Positions 46,625 through 57,514 of a stretch of DNA of 64,000 nucleotides are shown one piece after another. Made by a program: the position numbers and the translations under genes. The DNA is taken from assembly GCA_035079385.1 (NCBI GenBank), contig JAVHKY010000003.1, positions 8,783,501-8,847,500 on the forward strand. The letters run 5' to 3'. Every line of letters begins with the position of its first letter. The first letter of the stretch is position 1. The notes under the pieces were generated by a model. It searched no databases. It was not told the origin of the DNA and worked only from the letters and a program-made list of their open reading frames with translations. The DNA is from Aspidiotus rigidus. Taxonomy: Eukaryota; Arthropoda; Insecta; Hemiptera; Diaspididae.

Positions 46625-46922
46625 CGACCGACTGAATGACACCGAAAGCTATAAAGTGCACTTTATTATAAGTTCCGTCTCCAAAAGTTTTCGGTGAATG
46701 CGATCTTACGTACAATGAGTAAGGATCATACCCAGATGAGTGTTGAAAAAAATGTTTTTGGAAGGATAACGCGTGTGAGTGAAAATTTGAGAAATATGAC
46801 GATCTAGACAATTTTTGGAAAACGTGAGAGCTGCAATAATTGTTGCTAATTTGAGATAATTTTTGAGAACTAGAAGGATGTTTTGATTTCTGAGCCCCTT
46901 GACAACCCCTTAATTTGATCAT
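46625..46922 (-). CDS. possible exon, Ser-rich, unknown
   Basis: About 99 codons from an ATG at 46922 to a donor-like GTAAGC after ATTCAGTCG. The peptide is rich in Ser, His and Phe. No convincing acceptor is seen upstream. It could be a first exon, part of the TRP gene tail, or chance. Confidence 0.22.
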
Positions 46923-46929
46923 GAATAAA

Positions 46930-47890
46930 TTCTTTAACTTTTTTTGTGTGTGTTTTAGTTTTAACTTCTTATTCGAAACAAAAATGATTTCTAGAAACTT
47001 CCACTCTTTAATTTCTTATCAATGAAATATACATAGAGATATCAAACATAGGAATCCTCTTTTATGATAGAAATATCTAGAATACAAACACTAATAAGAA
47101 AGTCGTGAATTTTCGATGCGAATGACGTCATTTCGATTTTTTGTAGTATACAAATACCCTCGATGCTCTCCACATATAAGAATTTGAAGATAGATCTTGA
47201 GAAACACAAAAAAAAAAAAAAAGAATGGACCTAAATCAAATATGTGATATCTATTTTGAAAATTTCGCCAAAGCCTTAAATTTTAGACGACGCGACGAAA
47301 AGAATGTTTCTTCAGGAATAGGCCTTGATAAATATAAGACATGGTAGCAGCGGATACTTCGCATTTTATCTGACGGCGGCCTAATAATATTTTACAATAG
47401 ATACTAGGCTCAAAATTTTAAGCTCTTAAAACTGGAAACATTCGCATACGCCATACTTCAGTTTTTAGAAGTCATCGAAATTTATGTAGAGTGCGAAGCT
47501 CTTTCCTATGTAAACAAATGCGAGTAAAGATGTAAACTGTTGGGCTATACGTAAGTGCACAGTATAAAATTTCTTTATTTTTCTGATGTCCTTGTGTCCT
47601 AAATTTCTCGACCAGGCCTACATATGTGACTCTCAAACTGAAATTTCTTGAAATAAATTACGTGTTCAATTTTTCTCTCGCCTTCTTGTTACGCTCAGCG
47701 TATTTAACTCGATATTTTTGATTTGTTGAAAAAAAAAACTAGGACAATTCGCCTCTGCTGATTGAGTTTTCATTCGAAAAATTACTCCTGAATAGTTTAT
47801 CTCACTTACGAATCAAATTCAGCGACGAATTACGTTGTCTAGCGCAGACATTTCATCTTTATGAAGTAGGCCTACTTCTTACAAGAATAT
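46930..47890. other. no gene recognised
   Basis: AT-rich and unique; a minus-strand donor-like GTAAGTG lies near 47810 without a clear exon. Confidence 0.3.
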
Positions 47891-47898
47891 GCACGTAC

Positions 47899-47975
47899 CT
47901 TTTCCTTCCTATGATGAATTTCGTGTCTGTGTATTAATTTGTGCCAATCAACGTGTTGGTTCTCTCTAGAATTAC
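47899..47975 (-). CDS. probable small exon, possibly TRP channel C-terminal tail
   Basis: Both splice sites are excellent: acceptor TTTTTCCTGTTGTTCAG and donor AAAAG then GTACGTGC. The 77-bp exon has 25 codons after two leading bases and ends on a codon boundary. The translation NSRENQHVDWHKLIHRHEIH is basic and His-rich. It lies 0.67 kb downstream of the last TRP exon candidate on the same strand, but the phase (1) does not fit the exon ends I can define there, so another exon or a different donor would be needed. Confidence 0.4.
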
Positions 47976-48640
47976 CTGAACAACAGGAAAAAGGATTTCT
48001 ATTCCATCCATACCAGAATGCGGTAAGTCAAATTTAGCTTTGCCTCTGCTTGTGGTTCAAAGGTTCAAAGACCATACGAGTAGTGTACAACATATGCAAA
48101 TTGAAAGTTGTGTAATTCATTCGTCTTACACATTAGTACATTTCCAAACTAAAATGCTTAGTACGGATGATCGTGAGAGGTGGACGAAGTAGACTGATAT
48201 TGCTCGCGTCGGCGTATTTTGACGTTCATAAAATACATAGAGTATACGTTCATATGCAAACGCATTAATTTCCTTTCGACTGCAGTAGAATAAATAATAA
48301 TCTAAAAACATCGAGTCTCCTTTCTACGTAAATCATCTCTGTTTAGATGCGTCCATTTTCCATCGCAATTTACACGAAGGATTTTTAGGAGTAGTGTTTC
48401 AAAGACGAATAAACAAAAGTTTTTACGATATTCTGCTGGCGTAAACATGTAGAGCTTCAACAAGGCAACCTTGATTATAATAACAAATATGATGGATAAT
48501 TTTCCAACGGGTTAAAAATGAAGAGATTCTTCTCGTGAGCAGAGGCCTACGATGATGGGGTGATATCCTCCCAGAGAAACTATCAGGGGAGAAAATTTCT
48601 GTATTTCTCAAAATATACTTTACAAACATTTTATCCCACA

Positions 48641-48719
48641 TTACACACACGCTCCTCCAGATTGTGATCTTCTTACGACAACGCTCATAGTTTTCTTTCT
48701 AACTACTTTGATTCTTATA
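48641..48719 (-). CDS. TRP channel, possible terminal exon
   Basis: The acceptor ATCGCAACATTTTTCAG follows a 106-bp intron from the exon at 48826-49093, and the phase matches (two bases plus one). It has 25 codons to TAA, basic, ending GGACV. A GTAAGA donor about 14 codons in is an alternative exit, which would allow further exons such as the one at 47899-47975. Confidence 0.45.
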
Positions 48720-48825
48720 CTGAAAAATGTTGCGATGTAGTCTATAACATTAGGTAAATTATTATGAATTGTCCGTATTCAGAGGGTCAAGAGGTGTAAA
48801 CCTTAAAGATGGATGAGGTACTCAC

Positions 48826-49093
48826 TTGCGAATATTTTGTTCACGTAGTTTCCTTTGAGATTCGTTGGTGTTGCCTATTGGATCGTGCAACAGCGAGCTA
48901 CTTCTCACCAGGAGGTTCCAATCGTTTTTCTTGCCCTCATTTCGACTCACCGCCCGCGCAATCTTGTCGAATATATTATTTTTATTGCTCTTATCGGTGG
49001 ACTTCGTATCATTGACGACACCATCGACAATACCGATTTGGAAGTCTTTGTTTATTCGTCTCTCAAGAATACGTTCCTTTCGTCCATGAGTGG
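48826..49093 (-). CDS. TRP channel, C-terminal cytoplasmic exon
   Basis: Acceptor GTGCGTCCGATTTCAG and donor CGCAA then GTGAGTACC enclose 88 codons without a stop. Entry in phase 1 agrees with the end of the exon at 55524-55737. Blocks such as ERRINKDFQIGIVDG, DWNLLVRSSS and HDPIGNTNESQRK resemble, from memory of the family, the conserved segment after the coiled region of insect TRP-gamma tails. An earlier donor (GCG then GTGAGT at 48950) could give a shorter form. The same stretch is also open on the plus strand, which I regard as a shadow. Confidence 0.6.
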
Positions 49094-49452
49094 CTGAAAT
49101 CGGACGCACTCAGTGATTAACATTAGGCTTTATTCAAGAGACCACAAATAATATGAGAAATTATCATTCACTATCTAGTATTTCATGTTATTTATAATCC
49201 AATTGGAAATTTTATTGATTTAAGAGACGTTTGTGGTGTCATCAACACGCAAGTTCTCAACTCCAACCATGACATAATCCCCAACCGCAATAACGTCATC
49301 CGGTCGGATAAAAAATATGCATCATTCCTACGTAACATTCATTTCTACCTTAATCCTTAAACCATTTTCAACCTTGGTGACGTCATCAACTCATGACGTC
49401 ATATCTCGTAGCCTAAAAACATAATTCTATTGGTATGAACGACCGACAGGCC

Positions 49453-51340
49453 ACCAAATCCTCTCCTAGATGATACAAATAGAAGAATCGGGCAAGATCG
49501 AATCATCTCCCAGAATATTCAAGTTGTTGGAGGAATCGGGTAAGACTTGATTTCTCCCGTAGTATATTCAATTTTAATGGAGGAATCGGGCTAGATAAAA
49601 CCCTCCCCCAAAAGGCTTAAGTTTGATAGAGGAATCGGGCATGACCGAATCTTCCCCCGGAATATTGAATTTGATGAAGGAATTGAGTTTGATTGACCGA
49701 ATCTTCTCTCAGAAAGTTCACGTTCAATATACGAATCAGAAACTGCGCGAATAGAAAAAGGCGTTTGAACGAAAAATAGCAGCACGCAAAAATCATCCAA
49801 AATAACAAGTGGTGGTTGTTGAAATAGTACTCGTATAAATAAATTCCCTACATAAGGTATAACACTGTGGTTACTTTTATAGTTACCTACGAAATTATCA
49901 TTATAAGTTCCGTTCTTGTACATTTCATTGTGTTGTGTGTCTTCGATAATAAAGCATGCGTATCGGTACCTAAAAGTTTTCTCTCTCTCAATAGATACCT
50001 ACGAATATTTGTCGTGCCATTTTTATCAGTGGTGACGAAAAGTACAATACACGAAATTTTCGAGTATGCTCACGAAAAAAAAAGAAAAATACAAGAAATT
50101 TTCAGAGTGTTTTCACGAAAAATAAATTTAAGAAAAGGAATAAACGCTTGCCCGCCGGCCAATTTTTAAATAAAGTTTTAGACTTAGTCAGGCAGTGGTC
50201 GGAAGAACGAAGTCCACATTCGAAAAATAGCACTCCATTCGTCGACGTACCAGATATTTCTTTGCCGCTATGGATTGCCGCTTATCAGTGGGCTGCATTC
50301 TGTAACACCCTCACGAGGAAGAAAGTTGTGCGGAGTACTTTGTGGCAGCAGGAAGCAGTAAGAAATGTAGTTGGGAAAAAGAGCTGTCCAAATTTCTGAG
50401 AGGCGACGACAGATGGCAAACGTACGACGACTTCAGAGCCCGCAAAATCAGTTTCTGGACCACAGTCACCAACAGAGGAAATTTGCGAGAAACGAAATGC
50501 ACATGCTCCCCCCTTTTTGAAAAGTTTGCAGTACAAGCATACTGTGGGATGTGCATTCGGTTGAAGCTACTACCAGTGCCACCTGAGGCGAAAACATTCC
50601 TTTTTGGCCAAAAAGAAAAGGTGACAAGCCGAGTAAAGCCAAACCCGCTCTCGTTGTGCGATACATTTTTAATCATAAAATGATTTTTTAGTTTTCAACT
50701 TATTTTATAATTGAGGCGTATGCTTTCTTTTGTTTATACTAATTTTTCGTGATTTTTTCGTTTTTTTTTTTTTTTTTGTTTAATATACCTTTTTTATGTT
50801 CATGTGTCATTTTTAATGCTCACTTTTATTTTTTCTTCGTGAAATGATTCTTAACCGCTTAAAGATTTTTTTTTCCCGTGATGTCGGACTTCTCATTTCG
50901 TGCGAAAAATCCCACCCCTTACTATTCATCCACTATTATAATACAACCTAGATCCTCCATCAATTTGAATAATTATTCCAGGCGAGGACTCAGTCTTGCC
51001 CGATTCCTCTACTGAACCTAAACTTTTTCGGAGAGAATTTGGTCTAACCTGATTCCTCCATTAAAATTGAATATTCCAAGATTCGGTCGTGCCCTTCCTC
51101 CGTCAAACTTAAATAAATTGAATATTCTGAGGGAGAATTCTCTCTTGTCCAATTCCTTTATTAAACCTGAACCTTCTTAGGAAAGAATTCGGTCGAGATC
51201 GATTCCTCTATTAAACCGGAACTTCTAAAAGAAGATTCGGTCTAGCACAATTCTTTCATTAATCTTGAACATTTTTGGTGATGATTGGGTCTAACCAGAT
51301 TCTTCTAATAATATCCAACATTCTAGGGTAGGAATTGAGT
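49453..51340. mobile_element. MULE-like element with tandem-repeat inverted ends
   Basis: About five units of about 50 bp (GAGGAATCGGGCAAGA, TTCTCCC, AATATTCAA) run at 49453-49735, and about six of the same unit in inverse orientation at 50975-51340. A MULE transposase fragment lies between them at 50160-50683. Mutator-like elements often have long, sometimes tandemly repeated inverted ends. The whole sits in a TRP gene intron. Confidence 0.5.
50160..50683 (+). pseudogene. MULE transposase C-terminus with broken SWIM finger
   Basis: Fragments in two frames: first VLDLVRQWSEERSP, later RWQTYDDFRARKISFW and KCTCSPLF, then IRLKLLPVPPEAKTF and GQKEKVTSR. The order and the CxC...CxH position match the SWIM zinc finger and basic tail of MULE transposases common in arthropods. 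The CxH half is destroyed by a 2-bp loss and a later 1-bp shift near 50530-50550. The catalytic domain is not present. Confidence 0.6.
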
Positions 51341-51599
51341 TGGTCTTACTTTTAAACGGTGTGCTTTTCATCTTCTCAAGGAGCCTAATTATAGCATCTA
51401 ACCTCTTCCTCAAAACCTGTGCCTAGCGTGTGTGTCTGCGGACGCACCTTAGCCAAGTATCTATACCCTAAGCTAATTCGCTGCCTATACCGGTGTGGTA
51501 TACTAGATTATATTGGTTCACAACTCGAAATGTCTCCCGAAAGTAGGTGAATGCCTCGGTTTCCCTATGACGGCATCAAAGGGTTGAAAATTTAGGTTT

Positions 51600-52110
51600 T
51601 TACAAGGAATCTGTTTGGTGGGAGTGCTAAACCTCATCTAAAAAATTTGAGTTACATTGTGGTAGGGGGGTGACCTGGGAAAAATTTCGACCTTTGAGCG
51701 GTACATGATTGAAGAGAGACTTGGAAAAATTTCGAATATCGAGCTTTTACATATGGTAAGAGGAAACTTGGAAAGAGGGTTTCCTCAACGATGTTGAACG
51801 AGGATCGAATTGGTTCTGGTAATCAGAATTCAAATTGAAATCTTGAAGAGTCTGAAGTTTTATGGTGTATACAGCTCGAGATTAAAAGTTTTCTCAAGTC
51901 CCCTTTCTATCATATACCGCATATTATGAGTTGGAGGGATTTCGGTGACATTTTTCCGAAAAATTTTTTCCGACACAGCATTTTTTTCGACACCAACTTT
52001 TGCCGACACGTAAAGCCTCCGAAAAAAATTTTTCCGACATTATTTTCCAAAGGTGTATTTTCCGACAGACAATTTTCATCTTCTTATGTTATCAGGGCAC
52101 TATTTACGAA
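51600..52110. repeat. decayed 45-bp units and a CCGACA-rich stretch
   Basis: GGAAAAATTTCGACC and GACTTGGAAAAATTTCGAAT mark two to three old 45-bp units (51660-51790). At 51945-52080 the word TTTTTCCGACA or a variant occurs six to eight times. Confidence 0.5.
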
Positions 52111-52153
52111 TTTCCTGATTGCCTACCTATGGGCGCTTCCTTCTCCTTGCTAG

Positions 52154-52600
52154 TTGCCGAACCTCTTTATGGATCAGCTCGAATCTAGTCTGCTCTCTAA
52201 CCCTCTCCTGCCTCAACCTCACATCTTCACCTGGCTAAGATGCGTGGACGACACTCTATGTATTTGGAATGGTTCCGTACCTGAGCTCGAATCTCGTCTC
52301 ACCTTCCTCAACTCCCTGCATCCTACTATTAAATTCACTCTCTAAATAGGAGACTCATCCATCAACTTTCTTGATCTCACCGAAGCCGACTTTCTTGTTC
52401 CTCACTTCGCTATTTATCGGAAACCTTCCAATACCGGCGTCCTCATCAATGCCTCATCGCTTTATCATCATTTTCACAAATCCACTGATTTGCTAGCCTT
52501 CATCGACACTCTCATTTTTCGTAAATCTCTTCAACGAGCCACGTCTTCTAATCATTCTTCCTTACAAGCTGACCCCCCTCCCCCCGTCGTAAGCGTTGGG
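52154..52600 (+). pseudogene. Penelope RT palm and thumb fragment
   Basis: The frame from 52154 carries the catalytic VDD and ends at a TAA at 52343-52345. The same frame resumes after it with GDSSINFLDLTEADF, so the stop is a point change. Finger-side residues (LPMGASFSLLVAEPL) are in the neighbouring frame just upstream. Confidence 0.65.
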
Positions 52601-52734
52601 TTCACCTTCCTTTTGTAAGCCAGTATTTTTATAAAATACCGGTAGCCAAAGTACTCGAAACTTTCGATTACTGGTGCGCCTTCTACTCGATCCTCACTTT
52701 AGGCCATCTATCCTCTCTTAAGGACCTGAAGAAT

Positions 52735-52985
52735 GTTGCGGGGTCTATCGAGCTAGTTTCACCATTCCTGGTTGCTCCACTTTCTACATAAGGCAGACTG
52801 GTCGCTCTCTCAAATCCGTCGCCTAGAGCCTGAAAAATCCGACCTCGCTAAACATTGTATGTATCGAAGTGGCCACGACTTCAACTCCATTAAGTTTGAA
52901 TTGATTCATGAAGCCACCAAGAGTCGTCTATTAAATCGCTTGGAAGTAGAAGTCGTTCTGTTTTTGGAGAATTTCTCTTGAGTGA
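52735..52985 (+). pseudogene. Penelope GIY-YIG endonuclease fragment
   Basis: GVY and YI with an intervening Cys, then RQTGRSLKS, identify the GIY-YIG domain; the conserved glycine of YIG is missing. A later His-rich part (AKHCMYRSGHDFNSIKF) is in the neighbouring frame at 52840-52905, matching the family order. Confidence 0.6.
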
Positions 52986-53219
52986 TACTCATTTTGTTCT
53001 CACGAATCCTTTCATTTTCAAGTTTTATAATGATTCATCTGTCGATAAAGTCACTCATTCCGAGTTTCCTTCTTCACCGTCCGCACATGTTTAGTTTGTC
53101 TTGTACGTCACTACCAGATGATGTGTTTCCTCAGCGACATGAAACCGGTCGTGAAATAAATTTCTTTATGTGATTGTATTTTCTTTCATTCAACTACTAT
53201 ACATAATAATTATATTATG

Positions 53220-53640
53220 GCTCAAGAGTCAAAATTCTTCCAAGTCCCCCAAAAAGTCAAAATTTTCCAAGTCCAAATTCTTTATAAGGGTAGGTCAGTT
53301 TTCGCGGGACGTCATAAAGCCCGCTGCGTACGGCAAAATGTTTAAAATCCCCCCCCCCCCCATAGAAAAGTTTCCCTGTGAAAAGCAGCTGATGGTCCAA
53401 CGACGATTAAAAAACAAGGAAATCCAAAGAAATCAGGTTAGGGTAGGTCAGGGGCGAACGGTGGGCGACGGGACACCAACATTTTCAAAAAGACCCCCAT
53501 AGACCAAGTACCCTGTTGAAATGTTGACTTTTGCGCTATATGATGAGAGAGGATCTGGAAAAATTCCTACTTTCGAGCTATATGTGATGGGGAAAGGACT
53601 TGGAAAAATTTCGAATTTCGAGCTTCAACTCTCAAGGTGG
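53220..53640. repeat. fragments of the CAGGGAACCTG and 45-bp families
   Basis: Includes CAAAATTCTTCCAAGTCCCC, two end fragments (CATAGAAAAGTTTCCCTG; CATAGACCAAGTACCCTG) and reversed decayed units up to 53640. Confidence 0.5.
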
Positions 53641-53659
53641 GGAGGAAAAAAGTTTGGGA

Positions 53660-54735
53660 TGCATTTTAGAGCACAGTAAAAATAAGGACTCCGAGCAGTA
53701 TTTTTGTTTCAAGAGCAGTCAATAATTTCGTGCACATTAAATAATGAATCCGACAGTAAAAGAGAGTCCTGTGCAGTAGGAAATTTACTCAACAGTAAAT
53801 AAAAAAATGGCACCAAAATGAAAGTGAAATCGCAGTACACACATAGTAGGTCTTTTGAAATAATATCACGAAAAAAAAATCACAGTAACTACCTATTAGG
53901 TCTTGAAAATAATATTGAAAATTACTGAACAAGTAATGCCGCTTTCGCCTTTGCGGTTGTGCCCAGCTTACGCTTTTGTCCCAGGTGGACTGATTTCGCC
54001 TCCGAAGTAACGGCAAATTTCTTCAATCTAACCATCATTCCTAGAACGTGTTTACATTGACCTATTTTTTGAAAGGACGGGCAGGAACATGTATTATTGC
54101 TAGTGGAGTCACTTACTATAGTTGAATTTCTTGAACTCGTCAAAGCTTTTCCAATGGCCATCTTTTTTTTTTCAATTCCTTCAGCGACTTTCCTGTTATT
54201 TTGCTCACTTTTCCGGGGACTACATAATAGAGGGTTGTTCCACTCAATCCCGTCTCCTCAAGTACGTCCTTATTGAGCATCACCTATTGCTAGGCTTCTG
54301 TCCATGACTGTAGAGAAATGGGCGGGGTTTTAGTGAACGGTACACAATTAATGGAAGTTGGACTCCTACAAACAGAAAAATCCCGGACAATGTCGAAGAC
54401 GAGGGCTGGAAATTGCACCCGACTGGCAGTCGTTCCCTCAAACTATGTTGTTTAAGCACGCACTATAGGTAAATAGCAATCCGTAGTAACTCGTGCATGT
54501 AGTATTTCTAGATGTATACCTAGTAGTAAATAAAGTTCAGTTCAGTTCAATAGGGAAGACGGCGTGTATTTTCTATTACTTAATAAATAAGCCCCTTGCA
54601 TTTCTACCGTGCTCATTCTACTTTCCTTACTGCTCATTTTCTATTAATTACTGTTCAGTGATTTACTGTGTAAATTCCTTCATTTACTGCTACGAAGTTG
54701 TATTTCTACTGCTCATTTGGTAATACTATTTTTAC
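53660..54735. mobile_element. second MULE-like remnant between inverted AGCAGTAAA arrays
   Basis: Short repeats with (G)AGCAGTAAA or ACAGTAAA occur at 53660-53830, and their complements, TTTACTGCTC and relatives, at 54590-54735. The MULE transposase fragment lies between. The arrays are degenerate, so the element limits are approximate. Confidence 0.4.
53922..54205 (-). pseudogene. MULE transposase C-terminus with intact SWIM motif
   Basis: TCSCPSFQKIGQCKHVLGM fits the SWIM pattern CxC...CxH, followed by MMVRLKKFAV, SEAKSVHLGQKRKLG and the C-terminal KAKAALLVQ and stop, as in arthropod MULE transposases. Upstream, the neighbouring frame gives HWKSFDEFKKFNYS, so a frameshift separates the two blocks. 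No catalytic DDE region is visible. Confidence 0.65.
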
Positions 54736-54739
54736 TTGA

Positions 54740-55515
54740 CCGATAAATATTTCCCAAAAAGTTTAACCTTCATTCAGAAAAAATATACCCAAACAATGAA
54801 ACATCCATAAAACAGGTTCCCTGTTTGCATCAATTAATGCAGTTAATGAAACCACCCTCGAACATTTGACGAAGTACTGAAGTAGGCTGCAAGCTTTTCT
54901 TAATCGGAAATTTTAGCCTCGCAAATCTTTACAAAGCAAAATTTCGACCCTCGAACAAAGTGACTTGCGAGGTTTCTTCTTTCATTCTCGTCCATCGTGT
55001 CGCTAAGTGGAGGCTTTCAAAAATAATATTCCTCGGTAGCATAGACCAATTATTTCTTCTACACTATACTCGTATATGTTGGTGTCTTTTAAAAATTGTA
55101 ACTCGCGTGGAAAGAAAATACAGAAATTTTTTTCATTTCTTTTTGAGAAAATACGAAATGTATTTTCAGGCTAAATTTACGTCTAGATGTTTTGTTTTTT
55201 TCCTCGTCCCAAATTAACAACGATCGTGTACACCGCACGACTCTTTCACACAAGTAATCGTTAACGCACAGCCCAACGTGGCGCGCCACGTTACGTTACC
55301 CCTTCCGCATGGGCGCCGCGCGGCACCTAACGTATTGCGCCCTATAGTGAGTTCAGAGAAATTTTGACACTGGGGAAAAAAACAATAAAATTACGCCAAA
55401 CAGATTGTCGTCCAAATGTAACAAAATATGTGTTTCTCTCTGTACTAAAGTGGAATGAATGTGGTGCTGCGAATTTCATTTTATAATGATAGTCATAGGC
55501 GAGATTCAGCAGATA
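54740..55515. other. TRP intron sequence, no gene
   Basis: One end fragment (CATAAAACAGGTTCCCTG, about 54808) and a GGCGCGCC-rich stretch near 55285-55330. The open frame beyond the donor at 55523 is intron read-through. Confidence 0.4.
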
Positions 55516-55523
55516 CCGCTTAC

Positions 55524-55737
55524 CTGAGAGCTGCTTCCCTTCTGGGACGATAAAATTATTCTTCCGGAATAAATCCAACAATTCAAAACGAAAACTCGAT
55601 ATATCGTGGCGCACCTCGGCGATGTCATCTTCAGTAACGGCAAATTCTTCTATTTTCTTTTGTTCGGCGGTTACATATCGTCGTATCAACATTTGCATCA
55701 CAATGCCATAACGCAAATCTGCCTTTTCTTTGTTTAT
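55524..55737 (-). CDS. TRP channel, exon with CIRB-like coiled region
   Basis: Acceptor ACTACATTCTTGCCAG and donor CTCTCAG then GTAAGC. There are 71 codons plus one base. The translation contains RRYVTAEQKK and VTEDDIAEVRHDISSFRFEL, the amphipathic segment after the TRP boxes that is strongly conserved in TRPC channels and binds calmodulin or IP3-receptor in relatives. It joins in phase 0 to the exon at 56009-56173. The next exon with a matching phase is at 48826-49093, across a 6.4-kb intron. Confidence 0.85.
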
Positions 55738-56008
55738 CTGGCAAGAATGTAGTTGAATAAATTTTAAGTCAAAAATTTTACAGCGTGATATTATCGACTG
55801 TTACTGTTAAGGACGATGAAGTGGGTTATATAAAGTTCGCGACGTGGGTATAAAGCTTCGCAAGAGGAAAATCGAGAAATGCACTATACTCTACAAGCCA
55901 TTTAACAAAAGAAAGATGCTCCACGTTACAAACTATACTGTAATAAATTCTAAATAAAGAAAGAAACTATCGGATGCAAATAAAACGTCCGTCGTGGTAT
56001 TTAATTAC

Positions 56009-56173
56009 CCCCATTGAAACGCTTTTCTTTTTTCTGCGACAACAATGAAGTAGACTGATGCACGGTTTCACCAGTGGAAATAGATTGAATGGCGGTGGGA
56101 GCGTTTCGTCTTCCTCGAAAAAACTTATAAACAATTTACTACGAGCGTACTTCCATTCTATATCTGATCTTTC
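56009..56173 (-). CDS. TRP channel, TRP-box exon
   Basis: Acceptor TCTTCAACATTGCAG, donor ATGGGG then GTAATT, 55 codons in phase 0 at both ends. It carries TRP box 1 (EWKYAR) and TRP box 2 (LPPPFN), the hallmark of TRPC-type channels just after the last transmembrane helix. The segment between (SKLFISFFEEDET) matches insect TRP, TRPL and TRP-gamma. It ends in a basic, Cys-rich stretch. Confidence 0.92.
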
Positions 56174-56261
56174 CTGCAATGTTGAAGATAACTTAAACCT
56201 TATACTTTTTTTATACGGTAATTTCATTTTCATTTGACCATCGTTTATAGCCAGTACGTAC

Positions 56262-56457
56262 GGAGATAATTTGATACGAATTTGACATCATAGCTATAAG
56301 CATATTGATCAAAACTATAATATTGATCGCAGAGTAGCAACCGAATATTAGCAGAGCCCAGAATCGCGTAAAACTCTTGATGCCGGTCAAATCGAAAGTG
56401 GTTAGGTCAACTAGACCAAATCCTGCCCAATATAACGATTGTGAAGTTTCAAATAAA
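56262..56457 (-). CDS. TRP channel, pore and S6 exon
   Basis: Acceptor TTTTACTATTTCAG, donor ATCTCC then GTACGT, 65 codons after one leading base. It encodes the pore helix and filter (ETSQSLYWAGFGLVDL), the linker GIKSFTRFWALL, and the S6 helix INIIVLINMLIAMMSNSYQ. This is the cation-selective pore of a TRPC-family channel in the plasma membrane. Joined to the exon at 61785-61908 it restores the conserved WRRF-x-NLFETSQ block. Confidence 0.93.
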
Positions 56458-56519
56458 CTGAAATAGTAAATTTTACAATATAAATAAAGATTTATTTACC
56501 TTGATACGGCGGGGAGGGA

Positions 56520-57510
56520 GATTCATATTTCCATAGATCATGTTAAATCATACATATAGAATCAAGTCCACATCACAGAGCATCTGTTAAGAAAGCTCAC
56601 GCAGCAGCATAAGCATCACCGACTTTTCAATAATTTGCTATAAGAAAATTTACACTTGCCCCCCACATCTAAACTTCATTGTTTCTTAGTTAGGAGCTGA
56701 TTGTGATAATAATAACGTAAGGTATTCCATTTACTCTTCTATTGTTGAATTCATTTCTAATCTTTTTAATAGATACTTTTATAATTTTCAAATACAGCTA
56801 TTCATGGAAAATAACTCAAAAAGGAGTCGATTGATAGATTTCTCTCCCCATACGTAAATTAAACTCTAAATAGAAGAACGGGAACGGAACATGGCTCTAT
56901 TAAAATTAAAATATACAAAACTTTGATGATTTAGAAGAATCTCAAAGTATTAACCTGACTGTCCATTTCCAGAAACACTGTGAGATATATGAAGTCAATA
57001 ATGACGAAAATCAAAATATAGATGAGGAAAATTGAAATGGCCAATGAAACTTCCACTTCTTCATCTTTACCTAGATTTCATTACTCCCCAGTGTTCAGGC
57101 TACGAGCCATTGCAATAATGTAGAGAAAAAAAAATCGCAATTTTTTAACCAACCAATAGATGTACAAAACTACCAATGCAAAAATTGAACTAAAACTGTC
57201 ACTTTAATCTGGTATAACGCAAGAAGTAGCTTGTAAGAACAAAATGAGGTATTTAAATTGCAATTTTCAGACCAACCAATGGACGTAGGGTAACAAATGA
57301 ATAATGAATCTTGTAGGACATTTTACCAGGAACAACTTTTGTTTGAAATTTTTTTCTCTAAAATGCTTAGTTTTCGAGAAAATTGCGAAACACTGAATTT
57401 TGGGGATAAAGGAGGCCGCGGGGGAACTTTGCGGGAAGCAGTGTGCGTAAAACTCATCAGTATTTTAATCAAGACATTATCCTGAGAACATTACAAAAGA
57501 AATAATTTTC
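56520..57510. other. TRP intron sequence, no supported exon
   Basis: Within the 5.3-kb intron. A hydrophobic open segment at 56955-57070 has weak splice sites but does not fit the phase (see rejected items). Confidence 0.4.
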
Positions 57511-57514
57511 TGAC

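Larger units (their letters stand above)
52115..53172 (+). mobile_element. Penelope-like retroelement fragment
   Basis: RT part: LPMGAS, NLFMDQLE, then WLRCVDDTLCIW (the usual YVDD reads CVDD, both aspartates kept), LTFLNSLHPTIKFTL, and FLDLTEADF followed by IYRKPSNTG. The C-terminal endonuclease follows at about 52735: GVYRA ... FYI.RQTGRSLKS, the GIY-YIG fold typical of Penelope elements. The tail GATGATGTGTTTCCTC, GACATGAAACCGGTCG and AATAAATTTCTTT is a normal 3' end. Frameshifts and stops make it non-functional, and the N-terminal RT is missing. Confidence 0.75.

Noticed and set aside
47970..48022. Plus-strand 53-bp exon with CTCTCTAG acceptor and GTAAGTC donor
   Set aside because: The minus strand at the same place has better splice sites (47899-47975) and lies beside a minus-strand gene.
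48855..49097. 80-codon plus-strand open frame
   Set aside because: Antisense to the TRP exon at 48826-49093, which has both splice sites and matching phase.
56955..57070. Hydrophobic exon-like segment (minus) within the TRP intron
   Set aside because: Its phases (1 in, 0 out) cannot be placed between the flanking TRP exons, which already join to give the conserved block; splice sites are weak.
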